DNA of 53,185 nucleotides from an uncultured Prevotellaceae bacterium. Its GTDB lineage: Bacteria; Bacteroidota; Bacteroidia; Bacteroidales; Muribaculaceae. Each line of letters starts with the position of its first letter. Position 1 is the stretch's first letter. Of this stretch, positions 44,095 to 52,763 are shown piece after piece. The stretch covers positions 865-54,049 of the forward strand of contig ONIL01000019.1 in assembly GCA_900317835.1 (NCBI GenBank). The letters are read 5' to 3'. A program made the translations under genes and the position numbers. Under the pieces are notes generated by a model. The model saw nothing but the letters and a program-made list of their open reading frames with translations, searched no databases and was not told where the DNA came from.

Positions 44095-44859
44095 TCAGAT
44101 GAACCGTTCTCCCAGCACTTCCTTGATGGGCTCGAAAGAGGAGAGGATGTCGGCCTTGCCATGATGGATGGCAATCGAGTGCTCAAAGTGTGCACTGGGC
44201 TTGCGGTCGCGGGTTCGGGTCGTCCATCCGTCGCGCTCGGTGATGATATTCTTGCTGCCCATGTTGATCATGGGTTCAATAGCGATGGTCATGCCGTTAC
44301 GCAACAGGGGACCCGTGCCCCGACGCCCGAAGTTGGGCACCTCAGGATCCTCGTGGAGCTTGCGGCCCACCCCATGTCCACACATCTCACGCACGACGCC
44401 GTAGTTGCGGCGCTCGCAGTATTGCTGGATGGCATTGGAGATGTCGCCGATGCGGTTGCCGGGCACAGCGTGCTCGATGCCGACATAGAGCGACTCCTTG
44501 GTGGTTCGCAACAGCTGGAGGACTTCCTCGGCGACGTTACCGACACAGAAGGTGTAGGTGCTGTCGCCGTTGAACCCCTCGGGGGTGACGGCACCGCAGT
44601 CACACGACACGATGTCGCCATCCTCGAGAACGTAGTTCGACGGGATGCCGTGCACGCAGAGCGTGGCGGGAAAGCCATACAGCCCCTTGAAACCGGGCAC
44701 GCATCCTTGGGAATGTATATACTCTTCAGCGACTTGGTCAAGCTTGCGCGTGGTGACACCGGGGGCGACAATCTTAGCCACCTCGGCCAGTGCACCGGCA
44801 ACCACCAGGTTAGCCTTGCGCAGCAATTCGATTTCCTCGTCGGTCTTGAGATATATCAT
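44095..44859 (-). CDS. map: Methionine aminopeptidase type I, with a 7-residue deletion next to the active site
   Basis: This 254-residue dinuclear metalloenzyme removes the initiator Met. Metal and catalytic motifs are present: VHGIP (the conserved His), the SCDCG Asp, GDSTYTF Asp, GHGVGRKLHE His, AIEPM Glu and HFEHS Glu. But FPATLC runs straight into VHGIPS, while the family has about seven residues between (an S-V-N-E-x-V loop, among the most conserved in the enzyme). The junction is at 44655/44656 and stays in frame. Either the gene is damaged or the assembly lost 21 bases. It is otherwise in normal operon position between secY and infA. Confidence 0.9.
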   Translation of the reverse strand: MIYLKTDEEIELLRKANLVVAGALAEVAKIVAPGVTTRKLDQVAEEYIHSQGCVPGFKGLYGFPATLCVHGIPSNYVLEDGDIVSCDCGAVTPEGFNGDSTYTFCVGNVAEEVLQLLRTTKESLYVGIEHAVPGNRIGDISNAIQQYCERRNYGVVREMCGHGVGRKLHEDPEVPNFGRRGTGPLLRNGMTIAIEPMINMGSKNIITERDGWTTRTRDRKPSAHFEHSIAIHHGKADILSSFEPIKEVLGERFI

Positions 44860-44905
44860 AATGCGACTGAAAAACTTTTCAAAGACCTCTTAACGTCCTT
44901 TTCCA

Positions 44906-46240
44906 TTAACGGGAACGACCCTTGATTTTACCGGACTTCATCAGACCATCATAGTGGTGCATCATCAAGTGGGTCTCGATCTGCTGCAGGGTGTCAAGAA
45001 CGACACCGACAGTGATGAGCAGCGAGGTGCCACCGAAGAACTGCGCGAACTGCTGGTTGATGCCAAAGTAGCGGGCAAATGCCGGCAGGATGGCAACAAC
45101 ACCCAGGAAGAGTGAACCCGGCAGGGTGATACGCGACATGATGGAGTCAAGATACTCGGCGGTCTTCTTGCCAGGCTTGATGCCCGGGATGAAACCGCTG
45201 TTCTTCTTCATCTCTTCGGCCATCTGGGTGGGACGCACCGTGATGGCGGTGTAGAAGTAGGTGAAGGCAACAATCAGGATGAAGTAAACCACATTGTACC
45301 AGAAGCCGTTCATGTCACCGAAGGTGCGTGACAGCCATCCGCCAAAGCCCGAACCATCCTGGCTACCGAAGCCAGCGAGGGTGATGGGGATGAACATCAA
45401 GGCCTGAGCGAAGATGATAGGCATCACGTTAGCAGCATTCACCTTCAGGGGGATGTACTGGCGGGCGCCACCATACTGCTTGTTACCGACGATGCGCTTG
45501 GCATACTGCACGGGCACCTTGCGGGTTCCCTGGGTGAGCATGACAGCACCAGCGGTCACTGCAAACAGGATGACGATTTCAACCAGGAACATCACCAGAC
45601 CACCTTGAGCGGTGTTCAAGCGGCTGGTAAACTCTTGAACGATGGCACCAGGGAAGCGGGCAAGGATACCCACCAAGATGATGAGCGAAATACCATTACC
45701 GATACCCTTATCGGTGATCTTCTCACCGAGCCACATAATCAACATCGCACCCGCGGTAAGCACTATTGACAGATAGATCATCATCGGAGTGCTCATCTGA
45801 GCATGACCACCTGCAGCTCGCACTTGATACTGGAGGTTCAGCAGATAGGCGGGAGCCTGCACCAGGAGGATAGCTACCGTGAGGTAACGGGTGTACTGAT
45901 TGAGCTTCATGCGGCCGCTCTCACCCTCGCGCTGCATCTTCTGGAAGCTGGGTACTACCATACCCATCAACTGGATAACGATCGAGGCGGTGATATAGGG
46001 CATGATACCCAATGCGAAGATCGAGGCCTGGCCGAATGCACCACCCGAGAACATGTCGAGCAGCTGCATCAGACCACCACTAGTGAAGTTGCGCATGGCT
46101 TCGAGGTCGGCGGGGTTGATTCCCGGCAGCACCACATGGCATCCAAAGCGATAAATCACGATGAACAGGAATGTGGTGACGAGGCGCTGACGCAAGTCCT
46201 CAATCTTCCAGATGTTCTTTAATGTTTCAATAAGTTTCAT
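44906..46240 (-). CDS. secY: Preprotein translocase subunit SecY
   Basis: This 444-residue channel subunit of the Sec translocon has ten membrane helices. MKLIETLKNIWKIEDLRQRL, the plug region, GIGNGISLIILVGI, the PLKVNAANVMPIIFAQ segment and RPTQMAEEMKKNSGFIPGIKPG are characteristic. It is complete, with no deletion seen. It lies between rplO (7 bases upstream) and map. Confidence 0.97.
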   Translation of the reverse strand: MKLIETLKNIWKIEDLRQRLVTTFLFIVIYRFGCHVVLPGINPADLEAMRNFTSGGLMQLLDMFSGGAFGQASIFALGIMPYITASIVIQLMGMVVPSFQKMQREGESGRMKLNQYTRYLTVAILLVQAPAYLLNLQYQVRAAGGHAQMSTPMMIYLSIVLTAGAMLIMWLGEKITDKGIGNGISLIILVGILARFPGAIVQEFTSRLNTAQGGLVMFLVEIVILFAVTAGAVMLTQGTRKVPVQYAKRIVGNKQYGGARQYIPLKVNAANVMPIIFAQALMFIPITLAGFGSQDGSGFGGWLSRTFGDMNGFWYNVVYFILIVAFTYFYTAITVRPTQMAEEMKKNSGFIPGIKPGKKTAEYLDSIMSRITLPGSLFLGVVAILPAFARYFGINQQFAQFFGGTSLLITVGVVLDTLQQIETHLMMHHYDGLMKSGKIKGRSR

Positions 46241-46247
46241 CGTCGGG

Positions 46248-46694
46248 TTAGAGTTTTACGATTGAGCCACCGGCAGCGGTGATAATCTCCTCGGCCTTCT
46301 TGGAGAAGGCATGGGCTTCAACCTCAAGCTTGTGGCTGAGCTGACCCTGGCCCAAAATTTTAACAAGTTGGTTCTTACGTACCATACCAGCCTGCATGAG
46401 GTCGGCAACGGTAATTTTCTCGAGACTATTCTTCTCGGCAAGTGCATCAAGCACAGCAACGTTGATGGCCTTGTACTCCACGCGGTTGATGTTCTTGAAA
46501 CCACCCTTGGGGACACGGCGCTGGAGAGGCATCTGGCCGCCTTCAAAGCCGACCTTCTGCTTGTAACCCGAGCGTGACTTTGCACCCTTGTGGCCACGGG
46601 TTGACGTACCGCCCTTACCAGAGCCGGGACCGCGACCGATGCGAGTTTTCTTCTTATTTGAACCTACAGCAGGTTTTAAATCATGTAATTCCAT
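46248..46694 (-). CDS. rplO: 50S ribosomal protein L15
   Basis: This 148-residue protein has the Gly/Arg/Lys-rich N-terminal extension ([20 protein letters not shown]) that reaches into 23S rRNA. The folded C-terminal domain holds [20 protein letters not shown] and ends GGSIVKL. It is complete and lies between rpmD and secY. Confidence 0.97.
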   Translation of the reverse strand: MELHDLKPAVGSNKKKTRIGRGPGSGKGGTSTRGHKGAKSRSGYKQKVGFEGGQMPLQRRVPKGGFKNINRVEYKAINVAVLDALAEKNSLEKITVADLMQAGMVRKNQLVKILGQGQLSHKLEVEAHAFSKKAEEIITAAGGSIVKL

Positions 46695-46722
46695 AATGTT
46701 GTTTCTTTTTTAGTGTTAAGAA

Positions 46723-46905
46723 TTAATCAACATTGGTGACTTCCACCAGATGACGAACAGCGTTGACCATACCCAGTACCTGAGGAGTAGCCTCGAGGGT
46801 GACGGTGTGGTTCAGTTTCTTGAGACCCAGTGCGTCGAGGGTTCTCTTTTGACGAGCCGGACGATTGATGCGGCTTTTCACTTGTTTAATCTGTATCTTA
46901 GCCAT
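46723..46905 (-). CDS. rpmD: 50S ribosomal protein L30
   Basis: This 60-residue protein starts at MAKIQIKQVKSRINRP (46905); an in-frame ATG at 46971 overlaps rpsE and is not used. DALGLKKLNHTV and MVNAVRHLVEV are typical. It lies 16 bases after rpsE. Confidence 0.94.
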   Translation of the reverse strand: MAKIQIKQVKSRINRPARQKRTLDALGLKKLNHTVTLEATPQVLGMVNAVRHLVEVTNVD

Positions 46906-46921
46906 AACTAGTAAACAAATT

Positions 46922-47440
46922 TTAACCGTTAAACACCTTGTCCACAGTGATGCCACGATAGTGGGCCACAATAGCCGGACTGCGCATCTCGTCGAGAGCC
47001 TTGAGCGTGGCCTTCACCAGGTTGTGGGGGTTGCTCGAGCCCTTGGACTTACAAATAACATCGGTCACGCCGACGGTCTCAAAGACGGCACGCATTGCAC
47101 CACCAGCCTTCACACCGGTACCGGCGCTAGCGGGCTTCATGATGATGCGGGAGCCACCGTACTTGGCAACCACCTCGTGGGGAATGGTACCCTTGTGGAT
47201 GGGGACCTTGATCAGGTTCTTCTTTGCCACCTCGGTACCCTTGGAAATGGCCGTGGTAACCTCATTGGCCTTACCCAAGCCATAACCGATAACGCCATTG
47301 CCGTCGCCAACAACGACGATAGCAGCGAAGGTGAATGTGCGACCACCCTTGGTAACCTTGGTGGTGCGGTTGATAGCCACGAGACGCTCCTTGAGCTCGG
47401 CGTCGGCAGCGATCTTTACTCGATTATTCTTATTCAACAT
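46922..47440 (-). CDS. rpsE: 30S ribosomal protein S5
   Basis: This 172-residue protein is at the mRNA entry site and is needed for decoding accuracy. It has the double-stranded RNA-binding-like N-terminal domain ([20 protein letters not shown]), the [20 protein letters not shown] motif and [16 protein letters not shown]. It is complete. It lies 8 bases after the disrupted rplR. Confidence 0.97.
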   Translation of the reverse strand: MLNKNNRVKIAADAELKERLVAINRTTKVTKGGRTFTFAAIVVVGDGNGVIGYGLGKANEVTTAISKGTEVAKKNLIKVPIHKGTIPHEVVAKYGGSRIIMKPASAGTGVKAGGAMRAVFETVGVTDVICKSKGSSNPHNLVKATLKALDEMRSPAIVAHYRGITVDKVFNG

Positions 47441-47448
47441 AATGATTC

Positions 47449-47761
47449 TTAAAATTTAAGTCCGCCTTTGCGTGCGCCGTCGGCCAACGATTTAACTCTA
47501 CCATGGAACAGGAAGCCATTGCGGTCAAACACAACGGTGTTGATGCCAGCCTCGAGGGCCGGCGATTTCGCTCTTGTTACCCTCGGTGATTCCCTTAGAG
47601 GAAGCTGAGCAAAGGGTATTACCAGCAACGTCGTCGATGACTTGTGCATAGATCTGCTTGTTGCTGCGGAAGACACACAACCTGGGGCGCTCGGGAGTGC
47701 CACTGATGCGACCACGGATGCGGGCCTTGATCTTGTTTCTTCTATCTGATTTGGATATCAT
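47449..47761 (-). pseudogene. rplR: 50S ribosomal protein L18, split by a deletion and frameshift
   Basis: L18 carries 5S rRNA to the large subunit. Frame one (from the ATG at 47761) gives 67 normal residues: [20 protein letters not shown] onwards, with [19 protein letters not shown], to NKSEIA. Then the sequence jumps. Frame two gives 36 residues ([15 protein letters not shown] onwards) to the normal end ARKGGLKF at 47449. The joining base is a single unpaired G at 47560. About 11 residues of the conserved helix between the halves are missing, so both a deletion and a frameshift occurred. As read, the product would be a 78-residue truncated protein. Since L18 is essential, either the assembly is wrong here or another copy exists. 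Confidence 0.88.
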
Positions 47762-47781
47762 ATCGTTTCCTTTCTACTTAA

Positions 47782-48336
47782 TTACTTGGCAGCTGCCGTT
47801 TTACCAGACTTACGACGAATAACTTCGCCAACAAACTTAACACCTTTACCCTTGTAAGGCTCGGGCTTGCGGAAGGAGCGGATCTTGGCACAGATTTGTC
47901 CCAGGAGCTGCTTGTCGCACGATTCGAGGGTGATGAGCGGGTTCTTGTTGCGCTCGGTCTTTGCATCGACTGTCACCTCGGGCGGCATCTTCAAGTAGAT
48001 GGCGTGTGAGTAACCGAGGGCCAGCTCCAGAACTTGACCGTTGCTGGTAGCGCGGTAACCGACGCCGACAATTTCCAATTCTTTCTTGAAACCCTGGCTA
48101 ACGCCGACCACCATGTTGTTGATCAGGGCGCGGTACAGGCCGTGCTGTGCACGTGACTCACGCTCGTCGTTGGGGCGGGTGACCATGATCTCATTGTTCT
48201 CGACCTCCACCTTGATGTTGGGGTTCAGGGTCTGCTTGAGCTCGCCCTTGGGGCCCTTGACGGTGAGGATGTTGTCCTTTTGTTCAACAGTTACGCCAGC
48301 GGGGATGGCGATGTGCAATTTACCAATTCTTGACAT
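47782..48336 (-). CDS. rplF: 50S ribosomal protein L6
   Basis: This 184-residue protein sits near the factor-binding site of the large subunit. It has two repeated domains: MSRIGKLHIAIPAGVTVEQK at the start, LIRAL-like NNMVVGVSQGFKKELEI in the middle, and SFRKPEPYKGKGVKFVGEVI near the end. It is complete and lies 15 bases after rpsH. Confidence 0.97.
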   Translation of the reverse strand: MSRIGKLHIAIPAGVTVEQKDNILTVKGPKGELKQTLNPNIKVEVENNEIMVTRPNDERESRAQHGLYRALINNMVVGVSQGFKKELEIVGVGYRATSNGQVLELALGYSHAIYLKMPPEVTVDAKTERNKNPLITLESCDKQLLGQICAKIRSFRKPEPYKGKGVKFVGEVIRRKSGKTAAAK

Positions 48337-48351
48337 AGCTTATCTCCTCCA

Positions 48352-48753
48352 TTAATAAACGTAACACAAAACTTCGCCACCGATCTTCTGGTTCTTGGCT
48401 TCCTTGTTGGTCATGACACCCTTGGAAGTCGAGATGATGGCAATACCTAAACCATTGAGCACGCGGGGCATGTCCTTGTAGCCAGTGTACTGGCGCAGGC
48501 CGGGCCTTGACACGCGGGTGAGGCACTTGATGGCGCTAACGTGGTCCACGTTGTCATACTTGAGCGCGATCTTGATGGTGCCACGGGGAGAGTTCTCCTC
48601 CTCAATGAACTTGTAGTTCAGGATGTAACCCTGATCAAAGAGGATCTTGGTGATCTCCTTTTTGAGCTTGGAAGAAGGGATTTCAACGACACGGTGCTGT
48701 GCCTTGATCGCATTCCTCAATCTAGTCAGATAATCTGCAATAGGATCTGTCAT
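48352..48753 (-). CDS. rpsH: 30S ribosomal protein S8
   Basis: This 133-residue protein binds 16S rRNA helix 21; in other bacteria it also represses the spc operon. MTDPIADYLTRLRNAIKA at the start and the C-terminal GIAIISTSKGVMTNKEA and GGEVLCYVY are standard. Complete. Confidence 0.97.
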   Translation of the reverse strand: MTDPIADYLTRLRNAIKAQHRVVEIPSSKLKKEITKILFDQGYILNYKFIEEENSPRGTIKIALKYDNVDHVSAIKCLTRVSRPGLRQYTGYKDMPRVLNGLGIAIISTSKGVMTNKEAKNQKIGGEVLCYVY

Positions 48754-48836
48754 TATTGTAACTTGTTTTAAATTGATTCGACCTTGTCGAACAATATTTA
48801 ATACTTAATGTTATTTAATTGAAATAGTGGTTGAAA

Positions 48837-49106
48837 TCACCAGCTGGCCTTGCGCACGCCGGGGATGAGACCGTTAGAGGCCATCTCGCGGAAGTTGATG
48901 CGGGAGATGCCGAACTGGCGCATGTAGCCCTTGGGACGGCCTGACATCTTGCAGATGTTGTGCAGGCGAACGGGAGAAGCGTTGCGGGGCAGCTTCTGCA
49001 GTGCCTCATAGTCACCGTCCTTCTTGAGCTGGGCGCGCTTGGCTGCATACTTGGCGACGAGGCGCTCACGCTTTGCCTGGCGGGCTTTCATTGATTCTTT
49101 TGCCAT
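48837..49106 (-). CDS. rpsN: 30S ribosomal protein S14
   Basis: This 89-residue protein of the small-subunit head is the zinc-free form (no CxxC pairs). [30 protein letters not shown] and [20 protein letters not shown] are typical. An 83-base spacer separates it from rpsH. Confidence 0.97.
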   Translation of the reverse strand: MAKESMKARQAKRERLVAKYAAKRAQLKKDGDYEALQKLPRNASPVRLHNICKMSGRPKGYMRQFGISRINFREMASNGLIPGVRKASW

Positions 49107-49120
49107 AATTTAACTCTCAA

Positions 49121-49663
49121 TTATTTGTTGTTAAACGGGATTCCAAACTCCTTGAGCAGTGCGTAGCCTTCCTCATCGGTCTTGGCAGTGGTGACGAAGG
49201 TGATGTTCATACCGGTCATCTTGGTCACGTTGTCGATGTTGATCTCGGGGAAGATGATCTGCTCAGTGACGCCGACGGTGTAGTTGCCGCGGCCATCGAG
49301 CTTACCATTGACACCCTTGAAGTCGCGGATGCGCGGCAGGGCGATGCGGATGAAACGCTCCATGAACTCATACATGCGGTCACGACGCAGGGTAACGCGG
49401 ACGCCGATGGGCATCTTCTTGCGCACCTTGAAGTTGGAGATATCCTTCTTCGAGAGCGTCTGCACAGCCTTCTGGCCAGTGATTGCGGTGAGCTCGTTGA
49501 TTGCGGTCTCAATGATCTTCTTGTCCTGGGTAGCATCGCCCAGACCCTCGTTGAGGACGATCTTGACCAGACGCGGAATCTGCATGGGCGTGCTGTAATT
49601 GAATTGCTTCATCAAAGCGGGAGCAATCTTCTCCTCATATTGTTTCTTCAGCGTGGTACTCAT
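49121..49663 (-). CDS. rplE: 50S ribosomal protein L5
   Basis: This 180-residue protein binds 5S rRNA together with L18 and contacts P-site t[38 protein letters not shown] and the FPEINID and [13 protein letters not shown] segments are typical. Complete. It overlaps the stop of rplX by one base. Confidence 0.97.
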   Translation of the reverse strand: MSTTLKKQYEEKIAPALMKQFNYSTPMQIPRLVKIVLNEGLGDATQDKKIIETAINELTAITGQKAVQTLSKKDISNFKVRKKMPIGVRVTLRRDRMYEFMERFIRIALPRIRDFKGVNGKLDGRGNYTVGVTEQIIFPEINIDNVTKMTGMNITFVTTAKTDEEGYALLKEFGIPFNNK

Positions 49664-49992
49664 TACTTGATCTCCTCTCCAGATTTTTTAGAATAACGAA
49701 CTTTCTTGCCGTTCTCGTCCATCCTGAATCCCACGCGGGTGGGCTTGGGGTCGCGGCCGCTCTTGGGGTCAACGACTGCCAGGTTGCTCAGGTGGATGGG
49801 GGCTTCCTTCTTGATGATGCCGCCCTGGGGGGCATTGGCATTGGGCTTCGTGCTCTTGGACACGATGTTGACACCCTCGACGATGGCCTTGCCCTGCTCG
49901 GGCAGTACGTTCAGCACGCGACCGGTCTTACCCTTGTCGTCACCTGCCAGAACATAGACGGTGTCACCCTTCTTGATTTTTAACGTAGCCAT
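49663..49992 (-). CDS. rplX: 50S ribosomal protein L24
   Basis: This 109-residue assembly-initiator protein contains the KOW motif ([20 protein letters not shown]) and [18 protein letters not shown]. Complete. Its stop overlaps the rplE start. Confidence 0.96.
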   Translation of the reverse strand: MATLKIKKGDTVYVLAGDDKGKTGRVLNVLPEQGKAIVEGVNIVSKSTKPNANAPQGGIIKKEAPIHLSNLAVVDPKSGRDPKPTRVGFRMDENGKKVRYSKKSGEEIK

Positions 49993-50021
49993 ATATAGTT
50001 TATTGCTATTTTAAAGATTGA

Positions 50022-50387
50022 TTAAAGAACCTCGGGAGCGAGCGAAACGATCTTCATGTTGGTGGCGCGCAGCTCGCGGGCTACGGGGCCGAAGATGCGC
50101 GTTCCGCGCAACTCACCGGTATTAGTGAGCAATACACAGGCATTGTCGTCGAAGCGGATGTAGGAACCGTCCTGGCGACGGATTTCCTTGCTGGTGCGGA
50201 CAACGACAGCCTTGGAAACGGTACCCTTCTTCACCTCTGAAGCGGGGATAGCCTTCTTGACGGTGACCACGATGATGTCACCCACCGAAGCGTAGCGACG
50301 GCCTGAACCTCCAAGCACCTTAATGCAGAGGACTTCCTTGGCACCGCTATTGTCGGCAACTGTCAATCTACTTTCAGTCTGTATCAT
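50022..50387 (-). CDS. rplN: 50S ribosomal protein L14
   Basis: This 121-residue protein forms an inter-subunit bridge. [20 protein letters not shown] and [11 protein letters not shown] are diagnostic. Complete. It lies 9 bases after the shortened rpsQ. Confidence 0.97.
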   Translation of the reverse strand: MIQTESRLTVADNSGAKEVLCIKVLGGSGRRYASVGDIIVVTVKKAIPASEVKKGTVSKAVVVRTSKEIRRQDGSYIRFDDNACVLLTNTGELRGTRIFGPVARELRATNMKIVSLAPEVL

Positions 50388-50396
50388 AATAAATAA

Positions 50397-50546
50397 TTAC
50401 TTCGCTTTTTCGATGATTTCAACTAATCTCCACCTCTTGGTCTTGCTCAACGGGCGGGTCTCCATCAGGCGAACGGTGTCGCCGACGTTGCACTCGTTGT
50501 TCACAACCCCAATTCTTTCTTTTCTTAAATTACGTTTTTCTTCCAT
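50397..50546 (-). CDS. rpsQ: 30S ribosomal protein S17 with an internal in-frame deletion
   Basis: Only 49 residues, from the ATG at 50546. The start [15 protein letters not shown] and the end [20 protein letters not shown]...EKAK match S17, whose Bacteroidetes form has about 85 residues. Roughly 36 residues are missing between GVV and NNECN (junction near 50501/50502). The missing part covers strands 2 and 3 of the OB fold, including the KHP-Y-x-K rRNA-binding loop. The frame is kept, but the product could not fold as S17. It lies between rpmC and rplN as expected. Confidence 0.88.
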   Translation of the reverse strand: MEEKRNLRKERIGVVNNECNVGDTVRLMETRPLSKTKRWRLVEIIEKAK

Positions 50547-50566
50547 TGTCGTGATGATTGTTGGGA

Positions 50567-50764
50567 TTATTTGTTCTTGAGTTCACGAGCGCGGATTTCA
50601 GTCTTGATGCGCGCGATCAACTTCCTGTCAAGCGTGATCTTGGCCGGATTATCGAGCGGGGAAATCGTGTGCTGGATCTTCTCCTGAACATACTCCTTCT
50701 GGACCTGGTCGAGGCGATCCTGCAATTCCTTATCGGTTAATTCCTTGATATTTTCCTTTTTCAT
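50567..50764 (-). CDS. rpmC: 50S ribosomal protein L29
   Basis: This 65-residue two-helix protein sits at the exit tunnel. [20 protein letters not shown] and the end [14 protein letters not shown] are typical. Complete. It lies 14 bases after rplP. Confidence 0.95.
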   Translation of the reverse strand: MKKENIKELTDKELQDRLDQVQKEYVQEKIQHTISPLDNPAKITLDRKLIARIKTEIRARELKNK

Positions 50765-50778
50765 AATCTGGTCAAATA

Positions 50779-51210
50779 TTAAACGAGTTGAGTGGGATCA
50801 TAGTCGCGACGAACGACAAACTTAGTGGCCACGGGGAGCTTCTGGGCGGCGAGGCGCAGGGCTTCCTTGGCGATATCATAGCTCACACCGTCAACCTCGA
50901 TGAGGATGCGACCGGGATGAACAGGAGCGACATAACCGGCAACATCACCTTTACCTTTACCCATGCGGACATCGGCAGGCTTGCGGGTGTAGGGCTTGTC
51001 GGGGAAAATGCGCAGCCAGATCTGACCCTGGCGCTGCATGTAACGGGTCACAGCGACACGAGCAGCCTCGATTTGGCGAGCGGTGATCCACTTGCTCTCC
51101 AGAGTCTTGATTCCGAAGGAACCAAAGGCGAGCTGGTTACCACGCTTGCTGTACTGGCGAGGATGCCCATCACTGGGACGGCGGTATCTTAATCTCTTAG
51201 GTTGTAACAT
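50779..51210 (-). CDS. rplP: 50S ribosomal protein L16
   Basis: This 143-residue protein organises the tRNA-binding site of the large subunit. [20 protein letters not shown], the [20 protein letters not shown] region, [18 protein letters not shown] and [16 protein letters not shown] are diagnostic. Complete. It lies between rpsC and rpmC. Confidence 0.97.
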   Translation of the reverse strand: MLQPKRLRYRRPSDGHPRQYSKRGNQLAFGSFGIKTLESKWITARQIEAARVAVTRYMQRQGQIWLRIFPDKPYTRKPADVRMGKGKGDVAGYVAPVHPGRILIEVDGVSYDIAKEALRLAAQKLPVATKFVVRRDYDPTQLV

Positions 51211-51262
51211 TTTTAAATTCGTTTTTTATAGTCACACTTCAGCTTACTGGTTGTGACTGGGT

Positions 51263-52009
51263 TTAACGATTGTTGTTTCTCTTGCCACCGCGGAAACCAC
51301 GACGCTCGCCGCGCTCTCCACCACGACCACCGCCACCGCGGCGCTCGCCAGCATTGTTGGCAAAGTTAGGAGCAAGGTCGCGCTTGCCGTAAACCTCACC
51401 GCGGCAGATCCAAACCTTGACACCGATGACACCGACCTTGGTGTGGGCGGGCACGAGTGCATAGTCGATATCGGCGCGCAGGGTGTGCAGCGGCGTGCGG
51501 CCTTCCTTGAACATCTCGCTGCGGCGCATCTCGGCACCGTTCAAGCGACCCTTGACCTGGATCTTGATGCCCTCGGCACCCATGCGCATGGTGCTGGCGA
51601 TAGCCATCTTCACGGCACGGCGATAGGCAATCTTACCCTCGATCTGGTGAGCCACGTTGGCAGCGACGAGCTGTGCATCGAGCTCGGGGCGCTTAACCTC
51701 GTGGATGTTGATCTGAACGTCCTTGTTGGTGAGCTTGATGAGCTCCTGCTTGAGGGCCTCAACGTCGGCACCCTGCTTGCCGATAATGATACCGGGGCGG
51801 GCGGTGCAGATGGTGATGGTGACAAGCTTGAGCGTGCGCTCGATGACGATGCGTGCTACACTAGCCTTGGCAAGACGCTCGTTGAGATACTTGCGGATCT
51901 TGTCATCCTCTACCAGGGTATCTCCATATTTGCGGCCACCGTACCAGTTGGAATCCCAACCGCGGATGATGCCCAAACGATTACTGATTGGATTAACTTT
52001 CTGTCCCAT
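51263..52009 (-). CDS. rpsC: 30S ribosomal protein S3
   Basis: This 248-residue protein lies at the mRNA entry channel and has helicase-like function. [20 protein letters not shown], the KH motif [15 protein letters not shown], and the [20 protein letters not shown] region are clear. The C-terminal tail (about 222-248) is an Arg/Gly-rich stretch, as in other Bacteroidetes. Complete. Confidence 0.97.
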   Translation of the reverse strand: MGQKVNPISNRLGIIRGWDSNWYGGRKYGDTLVEDDKIRKYLNERLAKASVARIVIERTLKLVTITICTARPGIIIGKQGADVEALKQELIKLTNKDVQINIHEVKRPELDAQLVAANVAHQIEGKIAYRRAVKMAIASTMRMGAEGIKIQVKGRLNGAEMRRSEMFKEGRTPLHTLRADIDYALVPAHTKVGVIGVKVWICRGEVYGKRDLAPNFANNAGERRGGGGRGGERGERRGFRGGKRNNNR

Positions 52010-52014
52010 TTTCG

Positions 52015-52422
52015 TTATGCGTCTTTTTCTTTGTTAATAGTGTCCACGTAGATGGTCACGTGGTTAGAACGTTTGCGGATGCGATAGCCGCGACCCTGGG
52101 GGGCCGGACGAAGGCGCTTGAGCATCGGGGCTGCATCGACCATGATGGTCTTGACATAGAGCTCACCGCTCTCGGCCTTCTTGCCATTCTTCTGTTCCCA
52201 GTTGCTGATGGCTGACTTGAGGAGCTTCTCAACGTCGCTGGCAGCCTGCTTGTTGGAGAAGTGCAGGAGACCAAGTGCCTTGAAGACTTCCACGCCGCGA
52301 ACCATGTCGGCGACGAGGCGCATCTTGCGAGGCGAGCTGGGAATGTTGCGCAACTTTGCGAAGGACTCGCTGCGGCGGGCTTCCTTCTTCAAGTTAGCTG
52401 ATTCTCTTTTTCTTTTACCCAT
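52015..52422 (-). CDS. rplV: 50S ribosomal protein L22
   Basis: This 135-residue protein has a beta-hairpin lining the exit tunnel. The [22 protein letters not shown] and [20 protein letters not shown] motifs are standard. Complete. It lies 5 bases before the rpsC start. Confidence 0.97.
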   Translation of the reverse strand: MGKRKRESANLKKEARRSESFAKLRNIPSSPRKMRLVADMVRGVEVFKALGLLHFSNKQAASDVEKLLKSAISNWEQKNGKKAESGELYVKTIMVDAAPMLKRLRPAPQGRGYRIRKRSNHVTIYVDTINKEKDA

Positions 52423-52472
52423 TGTATTTAATTCTTTTTTGTTCTAGAAAACGTTAAATAATCCCGGGCCCA

Positions 52473-52742
52473 TTATTTCTTGTTGTTGCCGCTGTGACCA
52501 CGGAAGGTGCGCGTCGGGGCGAACTCGCCCAGCTTGTGACCGACCATGTTCTCGGTAACATACACGGGAATAAACTTGTTGCCATTGTGAACGGCGAAAG
52601 TGTGTCCCACGAACTCGGGAGCGATCATCGATGCGCGCGACCAGGTCTTGATCACACTCTTCTTGCCACTCTCATTCATGGCGTCAACCTTCTTCTCCAG
52701 CTTCACACTGATGTAAGGGCCTTTTTTAAGTGAACGACTCAT
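52473..52742 (-). CDS. rpsS: 30S ribosomal protein S19
   Basis: This 89-residue small-subunit head protein begins [20 protein letters not shown]. It carries [22 protein letters not shown] and ends [18 protein letters not shown]. Complete. It lies 21 bases after the original stop of rplB. Confidence 0.97.
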   Translation of the reverse strand: MSRSLKKGPYISVKLEKKVDAMNESGKKSVIKTWSRASMIAPEFVGHTFAVHNGNKFIPVYVTENMVGHKLGEFAPTRTFRGHSGNNKK

Positions 52743-52763
52743 AATTAATCGAATTTAATCAAA

